Source of the DNA: a bacterium
GTDB taxonomy: Bacteria; JAMCPX01
DNA: 13,805 nucleotides
Direction: 5' to 3'
Assembly (NCBI GenBank): GCA_021789095.1
Contig: JAJYJX010000051.1
Span: 1-13,805, forward strand
The notes beneath the pieces are model-generated. The model saw only the letters and a program-made list of their open reading frames with translations, made no database searches and was not told where the DNA came from. Shown piece after piece: positions 1 through 6,664 of the stretch. The translations under genes and the position numbers were made by a program. Numbering within the stretch: position 1 is the first letter of the stretch; every line of letters starts with the position of its first letter.

Positions 1-894
1 ATAAGAAATCCACGACACGCGCGCCATACTTGTGATTGTGGCTGGTACCATGAGGAGTGAAGAAGCGAATATGGGTGGGATAACACCGGAAGTATTAACC
101 TTCAAGGGGAGGAATGTCTCCTGACCACCGTACATCCTTCTGCCAACAACCCTCTGTGCATACTGAACCGGAATCTTTCTCTGTCCGAGTTCTACAAAGA
201 TAATTATTGCAACGACAACGATCATTAACAGTGCAAGGAATAACAGCACCAAAGCACTCATTTCCCCGCTTCTTACAAGCCTGAATGTATTTATAATAGC
301 CGATGGCATCCTTGCAACAATACCTGCATATATTATGAGTGATATTCCGTTGCCTACGCCTCTCTCGGTTATCTCTTCACCAAGCCACATCAACATGATG
401 GTTCCAGCAGTCAATGTAATAGTGCTGAGCAGTCTGAATGAGAATCCGGGATTTACAACGATTGACATCCCACCGGGCGCATGCATGCTCTCAAGACCGT
501 AGCTTATGACAAACCCCTGAACAACGCTTATAAGAACAGTCCCATATCTTGTGTACTGTACGATCTTTTTTCTTCCGAGTTCCCCTTCCTTCTTGAGCTT
601 TTCAAGGTAAGGGAAAACAGCGGTTAACAGGTCTATGATAATTGCTGCAGATATGTAAGGCATTATACCAAGGGTGACTATTGAAAAGTGTTCAAATGCA
701 CCGCCCGTAAACAGATTGAATAAGCCGAACAGCGTACCTGTATTCTGACTGAAGAATGCAGCAAGTGCATGAGCATTGACGCCGGGGGTCGGTATTGCCA
801 CGCCGAGCCTGTAGACCGTAAGAAGAAGAAGGGTAATGAGCAGCCTCTTCCTGAGCTCGGGTATTTTAGGTATGTTTACTACGTTATCCAGCAA
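1..894 (-). CDS. secY: Protein translocase subunit SecY (3' end cut by window edge)
   Basis: SecY forms the membrane pore of the SecYEG translocon that exports or inserts nascent proteins. The reverse strand reads 298 codons without a stop up to the window edge, about two thirds of a usual 430-440 residue SecY. It begins LDNVVNIPKIPELRKR. Hydrophobic segments follow near residues 18-37, 66-95, 116-136, 152-172, 180-197, 213-236 and 269-296, consistent with TM1-TM7. Recognisable SecY signatures are GIMPYISAAI (76-85), GVGNGISLIIYAG (179-191) and the cytosolic TM6-TM7 loop RKIPVQYAQR (239-248), a SecA/ribosome contact region in the family. The start is TTG at 894: an in-frame TAG lies three codons upstream (903-901), so the protein cannot begin earlier, and AGAGGT at 903-908 is well spaced. 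It overlaps the end of rplO by 11 nt, suggesting translational coupling. Identification is certain; the C-terminus is unseen. Confidence 0.97.
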   Translation of the reverse strand, partial: MLDNVVNIPKIPELRKRLLITLLLLTVYRLGVAIPTPGVNAHALAAFFSQNTGTLFGLFNLFTGGAFEHFSIVTLGIMPYISAAIIIDLLTAVFPYLEKLKKEGELGRKKIVQYTRYGTVLISVVQGFVISYGLESMHAPGGMSIVVNPGFSFRLLSTITLTAGTIMLMWLGEEITERGVGNGISLIIYAGIVARMPSAIINTFRLVRSGEMSALVLLFLALLMIVVVAIIIFVELGQRKIPVQYAQRVVGRRMYGGQETFLPLKVNTSGVIPPIFASSLLMVPATITSMARVSWISY

Positions 895-1333
895 CTGAAA
901 CTACCTCTGTTCTGCCGCCTGCCGATTCTATCTTGTGTTTTGCCTCTTTCGAGAAGCGGTGTGCCTGTACAACCAGTTTTTTGTTAATACCACCGTCACT
1001 AAGAATAACAACAGGCTTGTCGCCTCTTACCATACCCTTTTCTTTCATCTTATTTATAGTTATTTCTTCGTTATCGGAAAATATATCCAGGGCTTTCAAA
1101 TGCACGATCTGGTATCCAACATGGGCACGGTTCACAAATCCGTATTTTGGCATTCTGCGCTTCAAAGGCATCTGTCCGCCTTCAAAATCAGGTGAAACGC
1201 CTCCGCCTGATCTGGCATTGTGCCCTTTGTGCCCTTTACCGGATGTTTTCCCGAGACCCGAGCCCGGTCCCCTGCCGATTCTCTTCCTTTCCGTTATCAT
1301 GCCTTTAGGTTTTTTTAACGTTGATAGATTCAT
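884..1333 (-). CDS. rplO: 50S ribosomal protein L15
   Basis: L15 (uL15) is a late-assembling large-subunit protein that threads an extended N-terminal arm through 23S rRNA. The 149-residue product matches the family in length. It has the typical N-terminal arm rich in glycine and basic residues (RKRIGRGPGSGLGKTSGKGHKGHNAR, here abbreviated to its key part GRGPGSGLGKTSGKGHKG, about residues 21-38), then GGGVSPDFEGGQMPL-like sequence, then a compact C-terminal domain ending in VVSVAG. ATG at 1333 is preceded by GAGGAG. The gene follows rpsE after only 16 nt, with no rpmD between them, and its last 11 nt overlap the start of secY. L15 lying directly before secY is the standard spc-operon arrangement. 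Confidence 0.97.
   Translation of the reverse strand: MNLSTLKKPKGMITERKRIGRGPGSGLGKTSGKGHKGHNARSGGGVSPDFEGGQMPLKRRMPKYGFVNRAHVGYQIVHLKALDIFSDNEEITINKMKEKGMVRGDKPVVILSDGGINKKLVVQAHRFSKEAKHKIESAGGRTEVVSVAG
903..908 (-). promoter_or_regulatory. Ribosome binding site deciding the secY TTG start
   Basis: The minus strand reads AGAGGT, 8 nt before the TTG at 894. It lies inside the rplO coding sequence. Because a TAG closes the secY frame at 901-903, this site together with the TTG is the only sensible initiation point. Confidence 0.7.
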
Positions 1334-1349
1334 ACTCTCCTCAAAACGG

Positions 1350-1862
1350 CTATTTAGTTGTTTCCTGACTGTCGTCCGGCGTAGCTGCAGACGGCTCAGC
1401 CTGACTTATAACCTTTAACTCCGGCAGGTTAACAAGCGCATCCATGGTGGCTTTTAGTACATTGTGCGGATTGTGCGAGCCGAATATCTTGGCAACAACA
1501 TCCTTGTATCCGGCAAGTTCAAGAACTGCCCGTACAGAACCTCCGGCTATTATACCGGCGCCTATTGGAGCCGGTTTTAAATAAACCATACCTGAGCCAA
1601 ATCTGCCCACAACATTATATGGTATTGTTCCATTCTTTATAGGAACATTTATTAAATTCTTCTTTGCCTTTTCTATACCCTTCCGTATAGAATCGGGTAC
1701 TTCATTTGCCTTGCCAAGACCGAAACCTACAAGCCCTTTGTGGTTTCCGATAACAACGAGTGTACTGAAGCTGAACCTTTTACCGCCTTTAACAACTTTA
1801 GCCACCCTGTTTATCTTTATTATGTGTTCTTTAAATTCTACATTGTCGTTTGAATCTGCCAA
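1350..1862 (-). CDS. rpsE: 30S ribosomal protein S5
   Basis: S5 (uS5) sits at the mRNA entry and decoding region of the small subunit and affects accuracy; family mutants give ram and spectinomycin-resistance phenotypes. The 170-residue protein shows the double-stranded-RNA-binding-like N-domain with [18 protein letters not shown] (about residues 23-40), [14 protein letters not shown], and the C-domain signature [16 protein letters not shown] (about 103-118) followed by [15 protein letters not shown]. The last ~18 residues form a tail rich in Ser, Thr, Ala, Glu and Asp ([17 protein letters not shown]) that is probably disordered. The start is TTG at 1862, supported by a perfect AAGGAGGT six nt upstream; no ATG fits better. 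rplR ends 12 nt upstream, and rplO begins 16 nt downstream. Confidence 0.97.
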   Translation of the reverse strand: MADSNDNVEFKEHIIKINRVAKVVKGGKRFSFSTLVVIGNHKGLVGFGLGKANEVPDSIRKGIEKAKKNLINVPIKNGTIPYNVVGRFGSGMVYLKPAPIGAGIIAGGSVRAVLELAGYKDVVAKIFGSHNPHNVLKATMDALVNLPELKVISQAEPSAATPDDSQETTK

Positions 1863-1868
1863 AATTAT

Positions 1869-1876
1869 ACCTCCTT
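1869..1876 (-). promoter_or_regulatory. Strong Shine-Dalgarno for rpsE TTG start
   Basis: AAGGAGGT on the minus strand is a near-perfect anti-16S match six nt before TTG at 1862. It overlaps the rplR stop codon (1875-1877), so terminating ribosomes sit on the site. A strong site paired with a weak start codon suggests the pair is tuned together. Confidence 0.8.
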
Positions 1877-2243
1877 AGAATATAAGCCCCTTCTGCCGTG
1901 CTGCGTCTGCGAAAAACTTAACCTTGCCGTGATACTTATATCCGTTTCTGTCAAATACAACTTTCTTTATGCCCTTCTCAAGCAACTTCTCTGCCACAAG
2001 TTCGCCAATTTTCTTGGCTGCATCCTTGTTTTTTTTGCTCTTTAATTTGCCGAATTGCTCTTTGTTTAGGGTCGAAACGGACAAGATTGTACTTTGTTTT
2101 TCATCGTCGATTAATTGCACATATATATTCTTAAGGCTTTTGAATATTACAAGCCTTGGCTTTGAGCCGGTTCCGCGTACTTTGTCTTTTGTTCGCTGCT
2201 TCCTTAATAGCCTGTTTTTATTTCTGCTTATAATCTTTATCAT
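1875..2243 (-). CDS. rplR: 50S ribosomal protein L18
   Basis: L18 (uL18) binds 5S rRNA with L5 and helps dock it into the central protuberance. The 122-residue protein has a basic N-terminal tail (SRNKNRLLRKQRTKDKVRGT), the core strand PRLVIFKSLKNIYVQLIDD (about residues 29-47), the segment KKVVFDRNGYKYHGKVK and the hallmark C-terminus FADAARQKGLIF. Length is typical (about 117-122). ATG at 2243 is chosen; AAAAGG lies about nine nt upstream, and an adjacent AAGGT abuts the start. It follows rplF after 21 nt and precedes rpsE by 12 nt, the usual L6-L18-S5 order. Confidence 0.96.
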   Translation of the reverse strand: MIKIISRNKNRLLRKQRTKDKVRGTGSKPRLVIFKSLKNIYVQLIDDEKQSTILSVSTLNKEQFGKLKSKKNKDAAKKIGELVAEKLLEKGIKKVVFDRNGYKYHGKVKFFADAARQKGLIF

Positions 2244-2264
2244 ACCTTATTGCCTTTTCTAAAA

Positions 2265-2858
2265 TTATTTGCCACCGCCAGCTGCTGCTCCACCTGCACC
2301 ACCTGCACCGCCGGCAGCCCCTGCCGCTGATTTACCGGGTTTGAGCACCAGCACCTCACCCACGAATTTGATACCCTTGCCCTTGTAAGAATCCGGCGGC
2401 TTTATAGCCCTTATTTTTGAAGCGTACAAGCCCACTCTATCCTTATCAAGTCCCGTTATTATGAGTTTTGTCTGTTTCTCCTCTACTTTCACATTTATGT
2501 CAGGCGGCAAAGATATTCTCACCGGGTTTGTAAAGCCTACATTCAGTATAAGCGCTTTGTCTTTAACATCCGCTTTATATCCTACACCGATAAGTTCCAT
2601 TTCCTTTTTATATCCTTCTGTTACTCCCTTGATCATATTTATTATAAGTGATGTGTACATACCGTGGATCATCTTAGCAGATTTCTCATCGCTGTTTCTT
2701 GATACCATCACACTATCGCCGGTTATCGCAAGCCCGACACCTTCAGGCACAGGTTTATCGAGCATGCCTTTTGGTCCTTTTATCTTCAAGACATTGGAAT
2801 CCAGTTTAACTGTTACGTTTGGCGGAAACTTTATGGGTTTTCTTGCAAGTTTAGACAT
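2265..2858 (-). CDS. rplF: 50S ribosomal protein L6 with Gly/Ala-rich C-terminal tail
   Basis: L6 (uL6) lies near the GTPase-associated centre and the sarcin-ricin loop, where EF-G and EF-Tu dock. The core is standard: LARKPIKFPPNVTVKL at the N-terminus, KGPKGMLDKPVPEGV (about residues 27-41), the first-domain end ELIGVGYKAD, then the second repeat and the signature YKGKGIKFVGE near residues 158-168. The protein is 197 residues, about 20 longer than the E. coli protein (177). The extra length is a terminal run of 21 residues (177-197) made only of Gly and Ala apart from the flanking Ser and Lys. AGGAGGT at 2862-2868 gives a strong ribosome binding site just before ATG 2858. rpsH ends nine nt upstream. 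Confidence 0.97.
   Translation of the reverse strand: MSKLARKPIKFPPNVTVKLDSNVLKIKGPKGMLDKPVPEGVGLAITGDSVMVSRNSDEKSAKMIHGMYTSLIINMIKGVTEGYKKEMELIGVGYKADVKDKALILNVGFTNPVRISLPPDINVKVEEKQTKLIITGLDKDRVGLYASKIRAIKPPDSYKGKGIKFVGEVLVLKPGKSAAGAAGGAGGAGGAAAGGGK
2268..2330 (-). repeat. Low-complexity Gly/Ala coding repeat at the end of rplF
   Basis: These 21 codons encode almost only glycine and alanine, with GGAGGAGG-type protein repeats and short GCN/GGN codon reiterations in the DNA. Simple-sequence DNA like this tends to vary in length by slippage; whether this copy varies between strains cannot be seen here. Confidence 0.7.
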
Positions 2859-2861
2859 TAT

Positions 2862-2868
2862 ACCTCCT
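2862..2868 (-). promoter_or_regulatory. Strong Shine-Dalgarno for rplF
   Basis: AGGAGGT on the minus strand sits directly before ATG 2858 and starts within the rpsH stop codon (2868-2870), so L6 initiation is likely coupled to S8 termination. Confidence 0.7.
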
Positions 2869-3266
2869 CACCATATGACACATAACATTTCACCGCCGAC
2901 CTTTGAGTTCCTTGCTTCTTTATTGGACATTACACCTTTAGGTGTGGAAAGTATCGTAATACCATAATCGCTTTTCTGTTTCGTTATATGCCTGTAACCA
3001 CTGTACCTTCTTAAACTTGGTTTGCTTACCCTTCTTATTTCATGTATGTACGGTCTGCCGTCCTTCCTGTACAGCAGGGTAATAACGAGTTTCGTCTTGC
3101 CGTCAGCTGTTGTTTGATCATAATTTTCTATAAATCCTTCCTGTTTTAATACTCTGAGTATATCATTGTTCATATTGGAAAATGGTACAAACACCTCTTT
3201 CTTTTTCCTCAACTGTGCATTTTTTATGGCAACCAATAAATCCGATATAGAATCTGTAGTTTTCAT
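2868..3266 (-). CDS. rpsH: 30S ribosomal protein S8
   Basis: S8 (uS8) is a primary 16S rRNA binder of the platform, and in E. coli it also represses the spc operon. The 132-residue length fits the family. The N-terminus TDSISDLLVAIKNAQLRKKKEV aligns with the usual DPIADMLTRIRNA motif, but the usual Arg-Ile-Arg is Ala-Ile-Lys. The C-terminal half carries the diagnostic STPKGVMSNKEAR (about residues 107-119) and ends VGGEMLCVIW. The normally conserved NGLG-like stretch before it reads KSDYG, a modest divergence. ATG at 3266 follows AAGGGAAG; rpsN ends nine nt upstream. Identification rests on the C-terminal signature and operon position. I could not recognise an S8 feedback site by eye. Confidence 0.96.
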   Translation of the reverse strand: MKTTDSISDLLVAIKNAQLRKKKEVFVPFSNMNNDILRVLKQEGFIENYDQTTADGKTKLVITLLYRKDGRPYIHEIRRVSKPSLRRYSGYRHITKQKSDYGITILSTPKGVMSNKEARNSKVGGEMLCVIW

Positions 3267-3275
3267 ATACTTCCC

Positions 3276-3461
3276 TTACCAGCTTGCCTTTATAACACCG
3301 GGGATATCACCCTTGAGTGCCAGTTTTCTGAAACATATCCTGCACATGTTAAATTTACCCATGTAGCCCCTTGATCTCCCGCAGATAGGACACCTGTTGT
3401 AAGCCCTTACCTTGAATTTTTTCGGCTTACCGGTTTTCACAATTAAGGATTTTTTTGCCAC
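3276..3461 (-). CDS. rpsN: 30S ribosomal protein S14, zinc-binding (type Z)
   Basis: S14 (uS14) packs against the head of the small subunit near the A and P sites. This is the short zinc form: 61 residues beginning (V)AKKSLIVK, with zinc ligands Cys24, Cys27, Cys40 and Cys43 in CPIC and CRIC motifs, and ending [10 protein letters not shown]. The start is GTG at 3461: it gives exactly the family length and has GGAGG seven nt upstream (3469-3473). An upstream in-frame GTG at 3479 would add six residues encoded by the ribosome binding site itself and overlap the rplE stop, so I reject it. No cysteine is missing, so the protein is expected to bind zinc. Confidence 0.96.
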   Translation of the reverse strand: MAKKSLIVKTGKPKKFKVRAYNRCPICGRSRGYMGKFNMCRICFRKLALKGDIPGVIKASW

Positions 3462-3468
3462 TCGTTTT

Positions 3469-3473
3469 CCTCC
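3469..3473 (-). promoter_or_regulatory. Shine-Dalgarno deciding the rpsN GTG start
   Basis: GGAGG on the minus strand, seven nt before GTG 3461. It rules out the alternative GTG at 3479, which would lie upstream of this site and translate through it. Confidence 0.75.
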
Positions 3474-3475
3474 AA

Positions 3476-4015
3476 TCACTTATTAAAGGGCAGCCCAAGC
3501 CATTCTAACATAGCCTTTGCCTCTTTGTCTGTTTTAGCAGTGGTAACAAATGTAACGTTCATTCCCTTGACCTTATCAACCTTGTCATAGCTTATTTCAG
3601 GGAACACGGTCTGTTCTGTGAGGCCAAATGTATAGTTGCCCCTTCCGTCAAATCCTGCGGATGATATGCCCTTGAAATCCCTGACCCTCGGCAATGCTAT
3701 GCTTACCAGCCTGTCAATGAACTCATACATCATGTTACTTCTCAGAGTAACCATAACTCCTATAGGGACGCCCTCCCGTAATTTGAATGTTGAAATGGAT
3801 TTTTTTGCTTTTCTAACTATCGGTTTCTGGCCCGTTATCTGGCCCAGCTCTGTAACCGCAGTATCTATGAGTTTGGGATTTTCCTTCGCCGCCCCTATAC
3901 CCATATTTATAACAACTTTAACAAGTGCAGGAACCTGACACCTGTTCTTATAGCCAAACTCATCCATCAGCTTTTTTGATATAGTCTTTTTATAAAGTTC
4001 TCTTAATCTTGCCAT
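3476..4015 (-). CDS. rplE: 50S ribosomal protein L5
   Basis: L5 (uL5) anchors 5S rRNA in the central protuberance and touches the P-site tRNA. The 179-residue product equals the E. coli length. Visible family motifs are [14 protein letters not shown] (about residues 28-41), [21 protein letters not shown] (about 62-82, key part RKAKKSI), [19 protein letters not shown] and the C-terminal [21 protein letters not shown] region. ATG at 4015 is preceded only by a weak GGTGAT, so translation may depend on ribosomes finishing rplX 16 nt upstream. In E. coli the S8 repressor site overlaps this start; the 16-nt gap here is short, and I see no clear equivalent. Confidence 0.97.
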   Translation of the reverse strand: MARLRELYKKTISKKLMDEFGYKNRCQVPALVKVVINMGIGAAKENPKLIDTAVTELGQITGQKPIVRKAKKSISTFKLREGVPIGVMVTLRSNMMYEFIDRLVSIALPRVRDFKGISSAGFDGRGNYTFGLTEQTVFPEISYDKVDKVKGMNVTFVTTAKTDKEAKAMLEWLGLPFNK

Positions 4016-4031
4016 TCAATCACCATTACTA

Positions 4032-4343
4032 TCACTCGATAATTTCTTTGCATTTCCTGCAGTATCTCACCTTACTGCCGTCTTCCATCAACCTGAAACC
4101 AATCCTCACAGACTTATTGCAGTTCTTGCAAAACAGAAGCACATTGGAAACCGATACCGGGAGTGTCTTTTCAATTATACCTCCGGTAGGATTTGTATTG
4201 CTTGGTTTCGTATGCTTCTTTGCCACGTGAACCTTTTCCACTATCACCATACGTTTCAGCGTGTCCACACTTATAACCTTGCCAACTTTGCCGCGGTCAT
4301 TACCCGATATTACCTTTACTGTATCCCCTTTTTTTATGTACAA
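4032..4343 (-). CDS. rplX: 50S ribosomal protein L24, four-cysteine form
   Basis: L24 (uL24) is an assembly initiator that binds the 5' domain of 23S rRNA near the exit tunnel. The 103-residue protein opens with a KOW motif (KKGDTVKVISGNDRGKVGKV, about residues 4-23) and continues VHVAKKHTKPSN. The C-terminal part has Cys72-x2-Cys75 and Cys95-x2-Cys98, a probable zinc ribbon seen in some bacterial L24 proteins and lost in others such as E. coli. The start is TTG at 4343, giving MYIKKGDTV as in relatives, with AAGGTG at 4349-4354 five nt upstream. rplN ends 13 nt upstream. Confidence 0.96.
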   Translation of the reverse strand: MYIKKGDTVKVISGNDRGKVGKVISVDTLKRMVIVEKVHVAKKHTKPSNTNPTGGIIEKTLPVSVSNVLLFCKNCNKSVRIGFRLMEDGSKVRYCRKCKEIIE

Positions 4344-4348
4344 TTTCG

Positions 4349-4354
4349 CACCTT
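4349..4354 (-). promoter_or_regulatory. Shine-Dalgarno for rplX TTG start
   Basis: AAGGTG, within a longer purine run AGGAAGGTG, lies five nt before TTG 4343. No ATG or other acceptable start lies nearby in the same frame. Confidence 0.6.
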
Positions 4355-4356
4355 CC

Positions 4357-4725
4357 TCACAATACCTCTGGAGCTAATGATATAATCTTCATGAATTTTT
4401 TAGCTCTCAGTTCCCTTGCAACCGGACCAAATATACGTGTGCCTATTGGTTCAAGCTGCGGATTCAGCAAAACAACAGAATTTGTATCAAAGCGTATATA
4501 GCTTCCATCGTTTCTTCTTACCTCTTTTTTTGTCCTTACAATAACAGCCTTCAGCACTTCGCCCTTTTTTACCTTTGCTGTAGGTGATGCTTCTTTTACA
4601 GATACAACTATTACATCCCCGATAGTTGCATACCTGCGCCTTGTACCGCCAAGCACTTTAATGCATGCGACGATCTTGGCTCCGGTGTTATCGGCCACGC
4701 TGAGCCTTGTACTCTCCTGAATCAT
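4357..4725 (-). CDS. rplN: 50S ribosomal protein L14
   Basis: L14 (uL14) lies at the subunit interface and makes bridges to 16S rRNA. The 122-residue protein is the standard bacterial length and very conserved: [17 protein letters not shown] at the N-terminus, [21 protein letters not shown] (about residues 26-46, key part RRYATIGD), then [21 protein letters not shown] (about 60-80) and the C-terminal signature [16 protein letters not shown] at 4725 overlaps the rpsQ stop as ATGA, and a GGAGG lies just upstream in rpsQ, implying tight coupling. Confidence 0.98.
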   Translation of the reverse strand: MIQESTRLSVADNTGAKIVACIKVLGGTRRRYATIGDVIVVSVKEASPTAKVKKGEVLKAVIVRTKKEVRRNDGSYIRFDTNSVVLLNPQLEPIGTRIFGPVARELRAKKFMKIISLAPEVL

Positions 4726-5012
4726 GCAACCTCCACGCTACCGATATCTGCAAGAGCCTTTTCTATAATCCTTGAGATTCTCCATCTTTTTCCCCTGCTC
4801 ATAGGCTTTGTAATAACTATTTCTACCCTGTCACCGCTGTGTGACTGATTCTGCTCATCATGTGCCTTATACCGGATCCTTCGTTTGACAGGCTTGTCAT
4901 ACTTGGTATGCTTCAGCATCTTTTCCACAATTACGACCCTTGTCTTGTTCATTCTGTCACTTACTACAATACCGATCATGGAAAAGGGCCTCTTTTTGTT
5001 TTTATTTTGCAT
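4722..5012 (-). CDS. rpsQ: 30S ribosomal protein S17
   Basis: S17 (uS17) is an OB-fold primary binder of the 16S rRNA 5' domain. The product is 96 residues, about 12 more than in E. coli (84). After a basic leader (QNKNKKRPF) the OB-fold motif [17 protein letters not shown] (about residues 14-30) appears, then KYKAHDE-like sequence (RYKAHDEQN, about 47-55), GDRVEI and the strand [14 protein letters not shown] at 5012 lies inside rpmC, so the genes overlap by 11 nt; AAGGAG about ten nt upstream and the downstream AAGGG may both contribute. It overlaps rplN by four nt at its 3' end. Confidence 0.96.
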   Translation of the reverse strand: MQNKNKKRPFSMIGIVVSDRMNKTRVVIVEKMLKHTKYDKPVKRRIRYKAHDEQNQSHSGDRVEIVITKPMSRGKRWRISRIIEKALADIGSVEVA

Positions 5013-5205
5013 TTATACCCTTCTCCTTTTCTGTAAGTACGGTAAAATACCTCGCCAGATCTTTTTTCAAAAACCTGTAGCTCCTGAAATCCGCGAGCTG
5101 TGCTGTTTTTACCTTTAACTTCAGATTGAACAGTTCTTTTTTCATATCGTTTATTTTCTCTTTTATTTCATCTACTGAAAGAGACCTTATTTCCGACGGT
5201 TTCAT
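5002..5205 (-). CDS. rpmC: 50S ribosomal protein L29
   Basis: L29 (uL29) sits beside L23 at the polypeptide exit tunnel, near the binding site for SRP and trigger factor. The 67-residue, two-helix protein shows [20 protein letters not shown] then [16 protein letters not shown] (about residues 26-41) and [15 protein letters not shown], all characteristic. The usual TGQL motif reads TAQL. ATG at 5205 overlaps the rplP stop as ATGA. No strong Shine-Dalgarno is present, only a purine run within rplP, so coupling to rplP is likely. Its 3' end overlaps rpsQ by 11 nt. Confidence 0.95.
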   Translation of the reverse strand: MKPSEIRSLSVDEIKEKINDMKKELFNLKLKVKTAQLADFRSYRFLKKDLARYFTVLTEKEKGINAK

Positions 5206-5618
5206 TTTACTGTCTCTCTTTCTATTATCCTCGTATCAAAAGGCAATTTGTAACTCGCGCTGGTAAGAGCTTTATAGGCGACTTCTTTCTCCATTCCTTC
5301 CATCTCATAAAGTATCCTGCCGGGCTTTACGATCGTGATCCATTCAATAGGGTCCCCCTTGCCCTTGCCCATCCTTGTCTCAGCCGGCTTCTTTGTAAAT
5401 GGTTTGTCGGGAAAAACCCTGATCCACAACCTGCCTGTCTTTTTTATGAACCTTGTAATGGCTATCCTTGCAGCCTCTATCTGTTTTGAGGTCATATATC
5501 CCCTGCCGAGCGCCTGCAGTCCGATGTCACCGAATGCAAGGGTATTGCCCCCCTTGGACAGACCCTTCATCCTTCCTCTCTGCTGCTTTCTATATTTAAC
5601 TTTACTTGGCATTAACAT
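5202..5618 (-). CDS. rplP: 50S ribosomal protein L16
   Basis: L16 (uL16) is a late-assembling protein that contacts A-site tRNA and organises the peptidyl transferase region. The 138-residue product fits the family (136-144). It starts [19 protein letters not shown] and contains [21 protein letters not shown] (key part about residues 35-53), the signature RIFPDKP-like segment [12 protein letters not shown], and RMGKGKGDP followed by [12 protein letters not shown] at 5618 is preceded by AGGAG nine nt upstream; a second ATG two codons later is less likely because relatives keep the MLM start. It lies 20 nt after rpsC. Confidence 0.97.
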   Translation of the reverse strand: MLMPSKVKYRKQQRGRMKGLSKGGNTLAFGDIGLQALGRGYMTSKQIEAARIAITRFIKKTGRLWIRVFPDKPFTKKPAETRMGKGKGDPIEWITIVKPGRILYEMEGMEKEVAYKALTSASYKLPFDTRIIERETVK

Positions 5619-5638
5619 ACAGCAACACTCCTGACTTC

Positions 5639-6307
5639 TTAAGCCACAGCACTGCTATGGGTATCATGCTCTTCCGGTTTATCGAGGACCTCACCCTTAA
5701 AAATCCACACCTTCACGCCTATGACCCCGTACGTTGTAAAGGCCTCTGCAAGACCGTAATCAATGTCTGCCCTTAATGTTTGCAGTGGTACCCTGCCTTC
5801 CCTGTACCATTCTGTTCTTGCAATCTCTGCCCCCGCAAGCCTGCCTGCGATCATAACCTTTATGCCCTTAGCACCGAATTTCAGCGATGAACTGATAGCT
5901 TTTTTCATCGCGCGCCTGTAAGATATTCTTCTGACGATCTGCAGGGCTATGTTTTCTGCAACGAGCTGCGCATCAAGTTCTGGTTTTCTTATCTCAAATA
6001 TATTTATTGCAATTTCCCTTCCGGCAAGCATCTTTGATAATTCCGCCTTTAACGCCTCAATCTCCACTCCTTTCTTGCCTATGATCAACCCGACCCTTGC
6101 ACTGTGTATATTTACTTTAATCTTATTGACGGCACGTTCAATAATTATACTGGATACGGCCGCATGATATAATTTTTTCTTCAGAAAATTCCTTATCTTA
6201 TAATCCTCATGGAGTGCTGCTGCATAATCCTTCTCAGCAAACCACCTTGAGTTCCAGCTCTTTATTATACCTATTCTCAACCCTATCGGGTGTGTCTTCT
6301 GTCCCAA
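5639..6307 (-). CDS. rpsC: 30S ribosomal protein S3
   Basis: S3 (uS3) forms part of the mRNA entry channel and has helicase-related function with S4 and S5. The 222-residue protein starts [20 protein letters not shown], has the type-II KH domain with the GxxG loop GKKG at residues 77-80 (VGLIIGKKG), then [15 protein letters not shown] and the C-domain motifs [20 protein letters not shown] and [14 protein letters not shown]. The start is TTG at 6307, giving the conserved MGQK N-terminus, and AAGGAG seven nt upstream (6315-6320) supports it. rplV ends 12 nt upstream, overlapping that site by one base. The C-terminal tail [11 protein letters not shown] is short and acidic. Confidence 0.97.
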   Translation of the reverse strand: MGQKTHPIGLRIGIIKSWNSRWFAEKDYAAALHEDYKIRNFLKKKLYHAAVSSIIIERAVNKIKVNIHSARVGLIIGKKGVEIEALKAELSKMLAGREIAINIFEIRKPELDAQLVAENIALQIVRRISYRRAMKKAISSSLKFGAKGIKVMIAGRLAGAEIARTEWYREGRVPLQTLRADIDYGLAEAFTTYGVIGVKVWIFKGEVLDKPEEHDTHSSAVA

Positions 6308-6314
6308 AATTAAT

Positions 6315-6320
6315 CTCCTT
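6315..6320 (-). promoter_or_regulatory. Shine-Dalgarno for rpsC TTG start
   Basis: AAGGAG on the minus strand, seven nt before TTG 6307. The spacing is optimal and the encoded GQKTHP is the invariant S3 N-terminus. Confidence 0.75.
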
Positions 6321-6652
6321 TATCTTTCATCAAGAATTAAATTGATATGACACATGCGTTTTCTTATCCTCAGCGCTCTTCCCATCGGCGCAGCTCTAAA
6401 CCGCTTCATCGTAGGACCGGCAGTAACTGATATAAACTTTATGTAAAGATTATCCACATCTATCGTCCCCCTGGTCTCTGCGTTTGCAACGGCTGACCTT
6501 ATCAGCTTTGATATATGGAGCGATGCCGACTTGTTTACAAATCTAAGGAGTGCAATAGCATTATTTACATTCTGTCCCCTTACCAGATCAGCTACAATCT
6601 GTGCCTTTCGTGGCGCCAATCTCAAAAATCTTAATGAAGCCTTTATCTCCAT
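6320..6652 (-). CDS. rplV: 50S ribosomal protein L22
   Basis: L22 (uL22) contacts all 23S rRNA domains, and its long hairpin lines the exit tunnel at the constriction. The 110-residue length matches E. coli. The N-terminal half shows LRFLRLAPRKAQIVADLVRG (about residues 8-27) and LHISKLIRSAVANAE. The tunnel hairpin region reads PTMKRFRAAPMGRALRIRKR (about 80-99), so the MKR residues whose loss gives erythromycin resistance in E. coli are kept. The following KRTSHI motif reads KRMCHI. ATG at 6652 has only a weak purine run upstream (AGAGAGA). rpsS ends 12 nt upstream. Confidence 0.96.
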   Translation of the reverse strand: MEIKASLRFLRLAPRKAQIVADLVRGQNVNNAIALLRFVNKSASLHISKLIRSAVANAETRGTIDVDNLYIKFISVTAGPTMKRFRAAPMGRALRIRKRMCHINLILDER

Positions 6653-6664
6653 AACTTTATCTCT

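Noticed and set aside
1334-1349. Remnant or out-of-frame rpmD at the S5-L15 junction
   Set aside because: Sixteen nt cannot hold it, and no L30-like peptide is seen in other frames nearby.
933-1418. Plus-strand open frame of 161 codons opposite rplO and rpsE
   Set aside because: It lies entirely antisense to two clear ribosomal genes, has no recognisable domain or ribosome binding site, and its composition is what the complement of conserved genes gives.
2461-2967. Plus-strand open frame of 168 codons opposite rplF and rpsH
   Set aside because: It is a shadow frame of two conserved genes; its hydrophobic look comes from reverse-complemented Lys/Glu codons.
3462-3479. Longer rpsN starting with GTG at 3479
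   Set aside because: It would translate the GGAGG ribosome binding site and add six residues absent from type-Z S14; GTG 3461 gives exactly 61 residues.
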